DNA of 52,875 nucleotides from RUG563 sp024681215 (GCA_024681215.1 JAILBG010000118.1:1-52875), one strand, 5' to 3'; positions 19,612-28,166 are shown, counted from the stretch's first letter. The notes: a model not told the origin generated them from the letters alone. Made by a program: numbers and translations.

Positions 19612-20997
19612 TCAGAAGTCCGCGCTGCCGGTAGTGCGGGGGAAGGGCAGCACGTCGCGGATGTTGCCCACGCCCGTCAGATACATGATCAGGCGCTCGA
19701 AGCCCAGGCCGAAGCCGGCGTGGGGCGTGGTGCCGTATTTGCGCAGCTCCAGATACCACCAGTAGGAATCCATATCCAGGCCCAGCTCCCGGATGCGGGC
19801 TTCCAGCACGTCCAATCGTTCCTCGCGCTGGCTGCCGCCGATGAGCTCGCCGATGCCGGGCACCAGGATATCCACGGCGGCCACGGTTTTCCCGTCGTCG
19901 TTCTGGCGCATGTAGAAGGCCTTAATGTCCTTGGGATAATCGTACACGCACACGGGGGAGCCGAAATGCTCCTCGGCCAGATAACGCTCATGCTCGGTCT
20001 GGATATCCATGCCCCAGTGGACGGGATAATCGAACTTCCTGTCGGCCTTGAGGAGGATATCGATGGCGTCGGTATAGGAGACCCGGGCGAAGCGGCTGTT
20101 CACCACATGCTGCAGCCGGGCGATCAGGCCCTTGTCCACGAAGCTGTTCAGGAATTCCATTTCCTCGGGGGCCTTCGCCAGCACGTCGGAAATGACGTAC
20201 TTGAGCATCTCCTCGGCCAGGGCCATATCGTCCTGAAGATCGGCGAAGGCGATTTCCGGCTCGATCATCCAGAACTCCGCGGCGTGGCGGGGGGTATAGG
20301 ATTTTTCCGCCCGGAAGGTGGGGCCGAAGGTGTAAACGTTGCGGAAAGCCTGGGCGAAGCATTCCACGTTCAGCTGGCCGGAAACGGTGAGGTTGGCGGG
20401 CTTGCCGAAGAAATCCTCCTTGTCCAGCACCTTGCCGTTTTCATCCTTGGGCAGGTCGTTGAGGTCCAGGGTGGTGACCCGGAACATTTCGCCCGCGCCC
20501 TCGCAGTCGGAAGCGGTGATCAGAGGGGTATGCACGTAAACGAAGGAGCGCTCCGCAAAGAAAGCGTGGATGGCCTGGGCCGCCAGGGACCGGATGCGGA
20601 ACACGGCGCTGAACAGATTTGTGCGGGGCCGCAGATGGGCCTGGGTGCGCAGGTATTCCACGGTGTGGCGCTTCTTCTGCATGGGATAGCCGGGATCGCA
20701 GGCGCCGATCACGGTGACTTTTTCGGCCTTGATCTCAAAGGGCTGCTGGGCTTCCGGGGTCAGCACCAGGGTCCCGGTGACCTCGATGGCGCTGCCCAGG
20801 GTGATTTTGACTACGTCCTGGAAATTCTCCAGGTTCTGCTCGCAAACGATCTGCACGTTCTTGAAGAAGGTGCCGTCGTTGAGAGCGATAAAAGCGAAAG
20901 CCTTGCTGTCGCGCACAGTGCGCACCCAGCCGGATACGGTGACGGCCGTCTGATCCGCGGGAGTCTGGCGGAACAGCTGGCGAACGGAACAGTTCAT
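19612..20997 (-). CDS. asnS: Asparaginyl-tRNA synthetase
   Basis: Class IIb aminoacyl-tRNA synthetase that charges tRNA(Asn). The 461-residue product has an N-terminal OB anticodon-binding domain (about 15-100; VTVSGWVRTVRDSK...AFIALNDG). The catalytic core carries motif 2 FGPTFRAEKS followed by HAAEFWMIEPE, and motif 3 GFGLGFERLIMYLTG. The residues favour AsnRS over AspRS. The ATG at 20997 follows GGAGGG. It is the last gene of a probable hprK-glcK-asnS operon, with a 40-base gap to glcK and no T-box-like leader. Confidence 0.95.
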   Translation of the reverse strand: MNCSVRQLFRQTPADQTAVTVSGWVRTVRDSKAFAFIALNDGTFFKNVQIVCEQNLENFQDVVKITLGSAIEVTGTLVLTPEAQQPFEIKAEKVTVIGACDPGYPMQKKRHTVEYLRTQAHLRPRTNLFSAVFRIRSLAAQAIHAFFAERSFVYVHTPLITASDCEGAGEMFRVTTLDLNDLPKDENGKVLDKEDFFGKPANLTVSGQLNVECFAQAFRNVYTFGPTFRAEKSYTPRHAAEFWMIEPEIAFADLQDDMALAEEMLKYVISDVLAKAPEEMEFLNSFVDKGLIARLQHVVNSRFARVSYTDAIDILLKADRKFDYPVHWGMDIQTEHERYLAEEHFGSPVCVYDYPKDIKAFYMRQNDDGKTVAAVDILVPGIGELIGGSQREERLDVLEARIRELGLDMDSYWWYLELRKYGTTPHAGFGLGFERLIMYLTGVGNIRDVLPFPRTTGSADF

Positions 20998-21037
20998 GGG
21001 AATCCCTCCAAATTCATTCGTTTCAGATCAATGGGGT

Positions 21038-21976
21038 TTACCGCTTGCCCAGCATGGCGGCGCCGATGATGCCGGCTTCGTTGCCAAGCTGCGCCAATTC
21101 CACCTTGGGAATGGGCAGGGCCTTGAAGATCTGATACCGGGGAAGCAGCGCCCGGACGGCGTCCAGCAGGAAAGCGCCGGCGTGGCTGACGCCGCCGCCC
21201 AGGACGATCATTTCCGGGTCCAGGGACGCGGTGAGGTTATTGATGGTCAGCGCCAGATAATACACGAAGGAATTGAATGCCCGGAGGGCGGGCGCATCAC
21301 CTTCCTTCGCAGCGTCAATGACGGTTTTGGCGCTGATTTTTTCCGGATCGCCGCCTGCTTTTTTCAGCATCAGGCTGTCCGGGAAAGCGCGGCATTCCTG
21401 CCGGCCCATGCGGATCAGGGCGGTGGCGGAGCAGTAGCGCTCCACGCAGCCGTTGTTGCCGCAGGTGCAGGGGACCCCGTCGGGCACCAGGGTCATATGG
21501 CCGATCTCGCCGCCCCGGCCGTGGGCCCCGTTCCAGGGGCGGCCGTCCAGCACGATGCCGCCGCCGACGCCCGTGCCCAGGGTGATCATAACGCTGCTGC
21601 GGCAGCCCTTCGCCGCCCCCACGTGGCATTCCGCCAGCGCGGCCACGTTGGCGTCGTTGCCGATATAAACGGGCAGATCGAAATATTTGCGCATTTCGTC
21701 GGCCAGGGGCTCGTTGAACCAGCCCAGGTTGGTGCAGTTGAGCACGGTGCCGTTTTCATCCGCGATGCCGGGGATGCCGATGCCGATGCCGGAAAATTCC
21801 CTGCCCGGCAGCGCATCCATCACCCGGCGGACGCAGCCGGCCATATCCCGGACGATTTCGGTGAAGGGGCGCTGGGCCAGGGTCTTGGCGGACGCCTGGG
21901 CCAGGATCCTGCCTTCTTCGTCCACGGCGCCCACGGCGATATTGGTGCCTCCCAGGTCAATGCCGATCAGGATCAT
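21038..21976 (-). CDS. glcK: ROK-family glucokinase
   Basis: A 312-residue sugar kinase that probably phosphorylates glucose with ATP. The ATP-binding DLGGTNIAVG lies at residues 7-16, the sugar-binding/catalytic IGNDANVAAL in the middle, and the ROK zinc motif CTCGNNGCVE follows GHMTLVPDG. No helix-turn-helix is attached, so it is a kinase and not a ROK repressor. It starts after AGGAGG, 27 bases downstream of hprK. The pairing with HPr kinase links glucose entry to carbon catabolite control. Confidence 0.92.
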   Translation of the reverse strand: MILIGIDLGGTNIAVGAVDEEGRILAQASAKTLAQRPFTEIVRDMAGCVRRVMDALPGREFSGIGIGIPGIADENGTVLNCTNLGWFNEPLADEMRKYFDLPVYIGNDANVAALAECHVGAAKGCRSSVMITLGTGVGGGIVLDGRPWNGAHGRGGEIGHMTLVPDGVPCTCGNNGCVERYCSATALIRMGRQECRAFPDSLMLKKAGGDPEKISAKTVIDAAKEGDAPALRAFNSFVYYLALTINNLTASLDPEMIVLGGGVSHAGAFLLDAVRALLPRYQIFKALPIPKVELAQLGNEAGIIGAAMLGKR

Positions 21977-22003
21977 GGGGAAACCTCCTTTTTTCGCGGA
22001 GCG

Positions 22004-22924
22004 TTATTTCCGCGTGTTCATCATTTCGTTCAGCCGCCGGTCCAGCTCCTGGGCGGCGGAATAGCCAAGCTGCTTGAGGGAGAAATTCCGGGCGGCCACC
22101 TCGATGACCACGGCCAGATTGCGCCCCGGGCGCACCGGCAGCACCACGTGGGGCACCCGCACGTCCATGATGGTGGTGAAATCCTCGGCCAGGCCCAGGC
22201 GGTCGTAAGCCTTTTTTTCCTTCCAGTTTTCCAGGTGGATCACCAGGTCGATGGATTTGCTCATCAGCACGGCGCTGATGCCGTACATGGCCTTGATATC
22301 GATGATGCCGATGCCGCGGATCTCCATGAAGTGCCGCACGGTCTCCGGGGATTCGCCGATGAGGCGGCTGGGGGTGATGCGGCAGATATCCACCACGTCG
22401 TCCGCCACCAGCTGATGCCCGCGCTTGACCAGCTCCAGGGCGGCTTCGCTTTTGCCCACGCCGCTTTCGCCGGTGATCAGCACGCCCACGCCGTACACGT
22501 CCACCAGCACGCCGTGAAGGGTGGACCGGGGGGCGATGGCGCGGTTCAGATAATTCATGGCGTTCACCACCAGGCTGGTGGTGACGGATTCGGTGCGCAG
22601 CACGCATACGTCGTGGGCCTTCGCCAATTCCAGGATATCGTCCTGGGGCATCATGCCGCGGCAGAGGATCATGCAGGGGATAGGGTAGGAAAACAGGGCG
22701 TCCAGCCGGGCGTGGCGCTCCTCGTCGCTGAGCTGCTCCAGGTAGCTCATTTCCGTCAGGCCCACCACCTGGGGCCGGTCATAGGCGAAATGCTCGTAAT
22801 ACCCCACGAACTGCAGCCCGGGCCGGTTCAGCTCCGCGCTGTGGATATCCCATTCCGTGCGGCTGCTGGGGGACAGGATCTGCAATTGCAGGGCGTCGAT
22901 GAATTGCCTGGCGTTGATCAGCAT
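22004..22924 (-). CDS. hprK: HPr kinase/phosphorylase
   Basis: Bifunctional sensor enzyme that phosphorylates and dephosphorylates Ser46 of HPr and so sets CcpA-dependent carbon catabolite repression. The 306-residue product has an N-terminal regulatory domain (1-125) and Walker A GESGVGKS at 152-159. The DDVVDI stretch follows, and the family signature is EIRGIGIIDIKAMYG. The start follows GGGAGGG. It heads the transcript that continues into glcK and asnS. Its gene is intact and of normal length. Confidence 0.97.
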   Translation of the reverse strand: MLINARQFIDALQLQILSPSSRTEWDIHSAELNRPGLQFVGYYEHFAYDRPQVVGLTEMSYLEQLSDEERHARLDALFSYPIPCMILCRGMMPQDDILELAKAHDVCVLRTESVTTSLVVNAMNYLNRAIAPRSTLHGVLVDVYGVGVLITGESGVGKSEAALELVKRGHQLVADDVVDICRITPSRLIGESPETVRHFMEIRGIGIIDIKAMYGISAVLMSKSIDLVIHLENWKEKKAYDRLGLAEDFTTIMDVRVPHVVLPVRPGRNLAVVIEVAARNFSLKQLGYSAAQELDRRLNEMMNTRK

Positions 22925-22958
22925 AGGCTTCCCTCCCGGCGGATGAGCGTTTCATATC

Positions 22959-22987
22959 ATTATACATTGGAAGAAGGGATTTTGCAA
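22959..22987 (-). promoter_or_regulatory. Promoter of hprK-glcK-asnS
   Basis: Minus strand: TTGCAA (22982-22987), 17-base spacer, TATAAT (22959-22964), 35 bases upstream of hprK and overlapping the end of the CapA-like gene spacer. Confidence 0.75.
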
Positions 22988-22989
22988 GC

Positions 22990-24099
22990 TCAGCGGTCCG
23001 TGGGGGCGGGCACGAAGGGCTGCAGGGCGCCGACGCCTTCCACATAGGGCCGTATCTTCAATCCGTAGGGCTGGGCGTCGCGCTGCAGGGCCTGGATGAC
23101 CCGCTCGGCGTCCTGGCCGGAAACGGGACGGGGCTGGTAATCGTTGTACCCCGTATGCCCGGACATGTGGCAGGGGATCACGTTGAGCTGATGGCCCAGG
23201 TATTTGCCGTTTTCGTCGAAGGAGAAGGTGAACTGGGCGATCATGGTGCTGATGACGGATTCGCCGGCGTGGTTCATGCGGATCTCCGGATTGCCGCCGA
23301 AAACGAAATTGCCCAGGCTCCACAATGTGGTGCGGCCGTTCTCCACGCGGATGCCCTGGAGGGTGTGGGGATGATGGCAGATCACCACGTCCGCGCCCCG
23401 GCGGATAAAGCCGTTGGCCGTGCGCTCCATGGCCTCGTCGTGCAGCGTGTCGTATTCCACGCCGCCGTGGATGCAGCCCACGATCAGATTGCAGCCCGCG
23501 GCGTTCAGTTCGTCGAAGCACTTCGTCACCAGCTTGCCCTCGGTGCGGAAATAATCGCTGATGTAGGTGGACACAAAGCCGATCTTCACGCCGTCTTTTT
23601 CAAAAATATAGGTAGCGCACGCCGTTTCCGAGGCGCCAAACCAGGGGATATCCACCTTCTCCAGCGCTTCCAGCGTGGAAAGGAACCCCTTGGCGCTGTA
23701 ATCCATGGTGTGGTTGTTGGCGAAGGACACCGCGTCCACGCCGCCCATGGGCAGGATCCCGGCGTAGGACTGGGGCGCGCGGAAATTATAGGTCTTGTCC
23801 GCACGGCAGCTGTCATCGTCCTGGAACACGCTTTCCAGGTTGATCACGGTGAGATCGTCGTTTTCAAAGATCTCCCGGACCCCCGCGAAAGGATACGCCA
23901 TTCCCTCGCGCGCAACATAGCCCTCAAAGCTGGTGCGGGGGTTCATGCGCTGGTCCGGGGTGCAGCCCAGGGTGCAGTCCCCGGTGAAGGAAACCACGAT
24001 CTGCACGGGGGCCGTCCGGTATGGGACGGCGTCCTCCTCAGCCCGGCAGACAGGCGCGGCCAAAGCGAAAATCAATGCCAGAAAAAGCAAACGGCGCAT
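22990..24099 (-). CDS. Secreted CapA-like metallophosphatase-fold protein
   Basis: A 369-residue exported member of the CapA (poly-gamma-glutamate biosynthesis, PGA_cap) family. A signal peptide of about 20 residues ends near VCRA. Family motifs appear in order: SFTGDCTLG (metal-binding Asp), NLESVF, FANNHTMDYS (NHxxD), CIHGGVEYD and CHHPHTLQG (HxHxxxG), then SLGNFVFGG. CapA is needed for poly-gamma-glutamate export or anchoring, but no capB/capC homologue is nearby. Its role here is therefore open. It has its own promoter divergent from the stator-like operon. Confidence 0.9.
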   Translation of the reverse strand: MRRLLFLALIFALAAPVCRAEEDAVPYRTAPVQIVVSFTGDCTLGCTPDQRMNPRTSFEGYVAREGMAYPFAGVREIFENDDLTVINLESVFQDDDSCRADKTYNFRAPQSYAGILPMGGVDAVSFANNHTMDYSAKGFLSTLEALEKVDIPWFGASETACATYIFEKDGVKIGFVSTYISDYFRTEGKLVTKCFDELNAAGCNLIVGCIHGGVEYDTLHDEAMERTANGFIRRGADVVICHHPHTLQGIRVENGRTTLWSLGNFVFGGNPEIRMNHAGESVISTMIAQFTFSFDENGKYLGHQLNVIPCHMSGHTGYNDYQPRPVSGQDAERVIQALQRDAQPYGLKIRPYVEGVGALQPFVPAPTDR

Positions 24100-24131
24100 G
24101 GGGGTCTCCTTTCTGTTTCCGGGGATAATTT

Positions 24132-24161
24132 ATCATACCGCGGCGGGGCCTTTTCTGTCAA
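24132..24161 (-). promoter_or_regulatory. Promoter of the CapA-like gene
   Basis: Minus strand: TTGACA (24156-24161), 18-base spacer, TATGAT (24132-24137). Confidence 0.75.
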
Positions 24162-24212
24162 TGATTCCCGAATGAGCGCGAGAAATTTACAAAACTACTT
24201 ATTACGAAACTA

Positions 24213-24241
24213 TTGCAATTTTTGGGTCGATTCGTTACAAT
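24213..24241 (+). promoter_or_regulatory. Promoter of the stator-like operon
   Basis: TTGCAA (24213-24218), 17-base spacer, TACAAT (24236-24241), 53 bases before the TTG start of the first gene. It is divergent from the CapA promoter within a 194-base gap. Confidence 0.78.
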
Positions 24242-24293
24242 ATAGCATGAATATGTCTTATTCCATGGAAAAGCCCGGAAAGGATGAGCAGCA

Positions 24294-25841
24294 TTGACGG
24301 ATTTTTTGAACAGCCTGGCTGCAAACGCCGCTGATTTTGCCATTTATCTGGCCATTGCTTTGGTGGCGCTGATCGGGATCTTCAAATGCGTGCTGCCGGT
24401 GCGCCGGGGGGCGCGGCGGCTGCGCCGGGGCATCCGGATGCTGGAAGGAAATCCCGGGGAGGGCCGGCCGGTGTGGCAGGACGCCATGTTCCTGGGCAGG
24501 GAGCTGGAGGGGCCTTGGCGGCGGTTCCTGGTGAACGCGGAGCAGTTGGACGCCCGGGGATTGAACTGCAACGTGGAGGATTACATCAACGACGATTCCG
24601 TGATCTATTCCGCGGGGCACGAGCAGCTGGCCCAGGTGGTGCCCAGCCTGCTCACCAGCCTGGGTATCCTGGGCACCTTCATCGGCCTCATGCGGGGCCT
24701 GGGCGGGCTGGACGTGAGCGACGCCGCGAAGACCATGGAAAGCATCCCCCAGATGATCGGGGGCATGACCTTCGCGTTCATGACCTCCATCGCCGGCATC
24801 GCCTGCTCGCTGGTGTTCAATATGCTCAGCCGTATGGCCCACGGCAGCGCCACCCGGGCCATCGACGAATTCCACGACGCGTTTTCCAGCCTGGTGATGC
24901 AAAAGCCCCTGGAGGACAACGTGCAGATCATCCTCCAGCAGGAGGACCGCAGCGCCCTGCTGCGGCGGCTGTCGTCGGATCTGAGCGCCCGGGTCAGCGA
25001 AGGGATCGTCAGCGGGGTGGAGCGTTCGCTTTCTCCCGTGGTGCAGAATATGAATCATTTCGTCCTGGGCCAGACCCAGGCGCAGATCGACGGCGTGCGG
25101 AACATCGCCAATCAGTTCATCGCACAGATGAACGCCTCCCTGGGCGGGCAGTTCGCCCAGCTGGGGCAGACCCTGTCCCAGGTGAACCAGGCCCAGGCGG
25201 TCTCCTATGAGTCCCTGGAGCGCACCATGGCCGCCGCCGGGGAGATCCTGGACGGGATGCGGCAGGTGCAGGCCACCACGGAACGGGTGATGGGGCGGTT
25301 CGAGAGCTATATCGGCACCCTCAGCCAGGGCCAGCAGACGGCGGACGCCTTCGTGACCCATGGCTCCCAGGTGCTCTCCGGCATGATCGCCGCGGGCCAG
25401 GAGCAGACGGCGCTGCTGCAGCAGCTCAAGAACGCCCAGGGAGACATGGAAAGCGCCATGCGGGAGTACGCCGAATGGAGCGGACGGGTGCTGACGGCGG
25501 TGAAGGAGCAGGCGGACGGCGCGCTGAGCGCGGCGGGGAACGTGTCCGCCGGCATGGATGAGAGCAGCAGGAAGCTGGCGGATACCTACGCCAACTTCGT
25601 GGACGATCTGTCCGCCGCCTTCAGCCGGGGGCTGGGGATGTTTGACGAAAACATCACCAGCATGATCAAGGCGCTGCAGGAGCAGCTGGAGGAGATGAAG
25701 ACCCTTTCCGGCGGCGCCGGGGCCGCGGCGCGGCTGGAGAAGGAAGCCCAGGGCTGCGTCAGCGCCATTTCCCAGCTGCAGCGGGCGGTGACGGGCCTGT
25801 CCGCCGCCATGGAACAGAAGCCAGCGGAGGCCGCGTCATGA
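24294..25841 (+). CDS. MotA/TolQ/ZorA-like channel with long coiled-coil tail
   Basis: A 515-residue inner-membrane protein. Three hydrophobic segments lie at about 13-33, 113-135 and 157-179. The last two form the MotA/TolQ/ExbB core (SLLTSLGILGTFIGL; GGMTFAFMTSIAGIACSL). Residues of about 185-510 are a long, Gln/Ala/Glu-rich cytoplasmic helical tail. That tail resembles ZorA of the Zorya system more than MotA or ExbB. The partner gene overlaps by four bases (ATGA). The start is TTG at 24294, about 10 bases after AAGGA, and no ATG is in frame nearby. It presumably forms the pentameric proton channel of a stator-like motor; what it drives is unknown. Confidence 0.82.
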   Translation: MTDFLNSLAANAADFAIYLAIALVALIGIFKCVLPVRRGARRLRRGIRMLEGNPGEGRPVWQDAMFLGRELEGPWRRFLVNAEQLDARGLNCNVEDYINDDSVIYSAGHEQLAQVVPSLLTSLGILGTFIGLMRGLGGLDVSDAAKTMESIPQMIGGMTFAFMTSIAGIACSLVFNMLSRMAHGSATRAIDEFHDAFSSLVMQKPLEDNVQIILQQEDRSALLRRLSSDLSARVSEGIVSGVERSLSPVVQNMNHFVLGQTQAQIDGVRNIANQFIAQMNASLGGQFAQLGQTLSQVNQAQAVSYESLERTMAAAGEILDGMRQVQATTERVMGRFESYIGTLSQGQQTADAFVTHGSQVLSGMIAAGQEQTALLQQLKNAQGDMESAMREYAEWSGRVLTAVKEQADGALSAAGNVSAGMDESSRKLADTYANFVDDLSAAFSRGLGMFDENITSMIKALQEQLEEMKTLSGGAGAAARLEKEAQGCVSAISQLQRAVTGLSAAMEQKPAEAAS

Positions 25842-26845
25842 CGGTGATATCGAAAAGAAGGAGCAGCCGCGGGCCCCGGGGCGGGGACAACGGCGCGCAT
25901 TGGATCTCCTATTCGGATATGATGGCGTCGCTGCTGCTGGTGTTCGTGCTGGCGGTGGTGTACAGCGTGTACCAGTATTACAGCATGCTGGCCATCAAGC
26001 AGAAGCAGCTGGACGAGCAGCAATCCGAGCTGGACCGGGCCATGATCGTGCTGGCTCAGCGGGAAGACGAAGTGGAGACGCTGAACGTGACCCTCATGGG
26101 CAAGCAGGAGGAGCTGGCCGCCATCCAGGTGCAGCTGGATCAGCAGGAAAACGACCTGCACGCCGCCCAGAGCGCCCTGAAAACCAAGGAAGAGGAGCAG
26201 GCGCTCCTGCAGCTGCAGCTGGCGGAGCAGGCGGACAGGCTGGCCGCCATGCAGACGGTGCTGGAAAGCCAGAAGGCGGAGATGCTGGCGTATCAGAAGC
26301 GCATCGACGCCATGATCGGCGTGCGCACCAAGATCATCCAGGATCTGAGCCAGGCGCTGAAGAACGCCGGCCTGGATGTGCATCCGGACGACGTTACGGG
26401 CGATATCATGCTGAAGGGCAACGTGTGCTTCGATTCCAATTCCTCCACCATCAAAGAAGAAGGAAGGGCGTGGCTGGCCCGGTTCCTGCCGGTGTACCTG
26501 GACGTGCTGATGCGCCCGGAATACGCCGATTATGTGGGTGAAATCATCATCGAAGGGCATACTGACGATCAGGGCGGGTATATGACCAACCTGAAGCTGA
26601 GCCAGAACCGCGCCCTGTCCGTGGCGGAGTTCTGCCTGACGGATCTGAATCTGAACAGCCGCCAGGTCGCCCGGCTGCAGGAGCTGCTCACCGCCAAAGG
26701 CCGCAGCTTCTCCGATCTGAAATATACCGACGAAACCCGGACCGTCGTGGACAGGGAAGGGTCCCGCCGGGTGGAATTCAAATTCCGTTTGAAGGATGCG
26801 GAAATGATCCAGGAGATGAACAAGATCCTCTCCACGCTGGAATAA
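25838..26845 (+). CDS. MotB/ZorB-like protein with OmpA domain and coiled coil
   Basis: A 335-residue partner of the upstream channel. A short basic N-terminus is followed by WISYSDMMASLLLVFVLAVV, in which Asp27 matches the proton-carrying Asp of MotB/ExbD/ZorB. Residues of about 50-175 are a heptad-rich coiled coil with many Gln/Glu/Leu. Residues of about 188-333 form an OmpA/MotB peptidoglycan-binding domain (IIEGHTDDQGG, LSQNRALSV). MotB and ZorB normally lack so long a coiled coil outside the membrane. A spacer reaching the Gram-positive wall is a reasonable inference. No flagellar genes are in the window. Confidence 0.85.
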   Translation: MTVISKRRSSRGPRGGDNGAHWISYSDMMASLLLVFVLAVVYSVYQYYSMLAIKQKQLDEQQSELDRAMIVLAQREDEVETLNVTLMGKQEELAAIQVQLDQQENDLHAAQSALKTKEEEQALLQLQLAEQADRLAAMQTVLESQKAEMLAYQKRIDAMIGVRTKIIQDLSQALKNAGLDVHPDDVTGDIMLKGNVCFDSNSSTIKEEGRAWLARFLPVYLDVLMRPEYADYVGEIIIEGHTDDQGGYMTNLKLSQNRALSVAEFCLTDLNLNSRQVARLQELLTAKGRSFSDLKYTDETRTVVDREGSRRVEFKFRLKDAEMIQEMNKILSTLE

Positions 26846-26870
26846 AGCAGAATGGACCGGGAGGGATTCC

Positions 26871-27359
26871 TTGAAAAAGGTCGCGTTGATCCTCATGGCG
26901 CTGGCTGTCATCGCGGGGGGAGTGCTGCTCTACGCGCTGTTTCATTCCGCGCTGCAGGTCACCGGCAAGGGCCTGCAGGAACTGAACGCAGCGGAGCGCG
27001 CCGGGGATTTTGAAAACCATCGGCTCGCCCTGCAGCGGCAGAGCCTGCTGGGGACGGTGCTCAGGGGCGGCGAATTGGGGCAGCCGGAGGATTATACCTA
27101 TTACGTGTATACCCTGCGGCTCAAAAACAGCGGCCTGGTGCCGGCGGAAATGGTGGAATTGCAGATTTCCCCCGCGGCGGGGGATATCCTGTACTACGGG
27201 GAAACGAAGGAAATCGATATCGCCCCCGGCGCCTCGCGGGACGTGTGGTGCGTGCTTTTGACGGAGGGCAGGCCGTCCCCCGTCCGGGAGATCCATGTCA
27301 CGTATTATCTGTGGGGCAATCCCCAGGAGGTAAAATTCACCTATGATCCGTCGCTGTAA
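26871..27359 (+). CDS. Membrane-anchored small extracytoplasmic protein
   Basis: A 162-residue protein that I cannot assign to a family. One hydrophobic segment (about 4-25) anchors it. The outer part reads as a beta-sandwich: YVYTLRLKNSGLVPAEMVEL followed by IDIAPGASRDVWCVLL resembles Ig-like domains of the late-embryogenesis/WHY or DUF type. The TTG at 26871 is supported by GGGAGGG six bases upstream. It lies 25 bases after the MotB-like gene and overlaps the dipeptidase gene by 17 bases, so it belongs to the same operon and may be a subunit of the complex. Confidence 0.78.
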   Translation: MKKVALILMALAVIAGGVLLYALFHSALQVTGKGLQELNAAERAGDFENHRLALQRQSLLGTVLRGGELGQPEDYTYYVYTLRLKNSGLVPAEMVELQISPAAGDILYYGETKEIDIAPGASRDVWCVLLTEGRPSPVREIHVTYYLWGNPQEVKFTYDPSL

Positions 27360-28047
27360 AGCGCTGCTCCTGCTGGCGGCAGCGCTGCTGGCGCTGACCA
27401 CCGGGTCGGCGGAGGAGATCCCCGCCCCCGCCCATGAACTGCCGTCGGGCTTCTGCTATCTGCATGAAATGATCCCGGATATCCTGCTGGACATACGCTA
27501 TGCCGGCACGCATAATTTCGTGGGCGATCCAATCGACGGCTACGAAGCGCCCTGGGCCATCATGACCGTGGAAGCGGCGGAAAAGCTGCGGCAGGCGGCG
27601 GACGTGTTCCGGGAGATGGGCTTCCGCCTCCTGGTGTTCGACGCGTACCGCCCCCGGCGGGCGGTCAGGCATTTCGTGCGCTGGGCCCAGGACCCGGATG
27701 ATCTGCGGATGCAGGCGGAATTCTATCCGGAGATCGGGAAAAAAAGCCGGCTGCTGGATATGGAATACATCGCCCGGAATTCGTCCCACTGCCGGGGCAG
27801 CGCCATCGATCTTTCGCTGACGGACCTGGAGGGCACGCCCCTGGATATGGGCACGGGCTTTGATTATTTCGGCCCCCTGGCCTGGCACGGGGCGAAGGGG
27901 ATCACCCAGGAGCAGGCAAAGAACCGCGAGATCCTCCGGACCGTGATGGAGCAGTGCGGCTTCCGCTGCTTTGAAAGGGAATGGTGGCACTATAAAATGG
28001 TGGGAGAGCCTTACCCCGATACGTCCTTCGATTTTCCTGTGAAGTGA
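27343..28047 (+). CDS. Exported D-Ala-D-Ala dipeptidase (VanX/DdpX family)
   Basis: Zinc metallopeptidase that cleaves D-Ala-D-Ala. The 234-residue product has a signal peptide (MIRRCKALLLLAAALLALTTGSA). The VanX zinc/catalytic motifs follow: SSHCRGSAIDLSL (His and Asp ligands) and EWWHYKM (catalytic Glu and His ligand), plus FDAYRPRRAV near residue 105. VanX of resistance operons is cytoplasmic. The signal peptide here points to a wall-side role, for example in peptidoglycan turnover. No VanH or VanA genes are present. It is translated from an AGGAGG site inside the preceding gene and closes the stator-like operon before a terminator. Confidence 0.9.
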   Translation: MIRRCKALLLLAAALLALTTGSAEEIPAPAHELPSGFCYLHEMIPDILLDIRYAGTHNFVGDPIDGYEAPWAIMTVEAAEKLRQAADVFREMGFRLLVFDAYRPRRAVRHFVRWAQDPDDLRMQAEFYPEIGKKSRLLDMEYIARNSSHCRGSAIDLSLTDLEGTPLDMGTGFDYFGPLAWHGAKGITQEQAKNREILRTVMEQCGFRCFEREWWHYKMVGEPYPDTSFDFPVK

Positions 28048-28074
28048 CGCGGAAAGAGAGCATCTTAGAAAGCG

Positions 28075-28106
28075 CCTTGGGCCGCAGGAGCCCGGGGTTC
28101 TTTTTT
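28075..28106 (+). terminator. Intrinsic terminator of the stator-like operon
   Basis: CCTTGGGC (28075-28082) pairs with GCCCGGGG (28090-28097), with two G-U pairs. TTCTTTTTT follows. It ends just before the larC promoter. Confidence 0.75.
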
Positions 28107-28107
28107 A

Positions 28108-28137
28108 TTGACAAAAAGCGGCGTTTCCCGTTACAAT
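28108..28137 (+). promoter_or_regulatory. Promoter of larC
   Basis: Consensus TTGACA (28108-28113), 18-base spacer, TACAAT (28132-28137), 29 bases before the larC start. Confidence 0.78.
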
Positions 28138-28166
28138 CAAAAAAAAGAAGCAAAAGGAGAAACGGT

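Noticed and set aside
20998..21037. T-box leader for asnS
   Set aside because: The gap is 40 bases, too short, and contains only a ribosome site.
22990..24099. Poly-gamma-glutamate capsule operon
   Set aside because: Only a CapA-like protein is present; CapB and CapC ligase partners are absent.
24294..26845. Zorya antiphage system
   Set aside because: Only ZorA- and ZorB-like genes are present; ZorC, ZorD and ZorE are missing and the neighbours are cell-wall genes, so a defence label is not justified.
27343..28047. Vancomycin-resistance locus
   Set aside because: No vanH, vanA/B or vanRS genes are near and the dipeptidase is exported.
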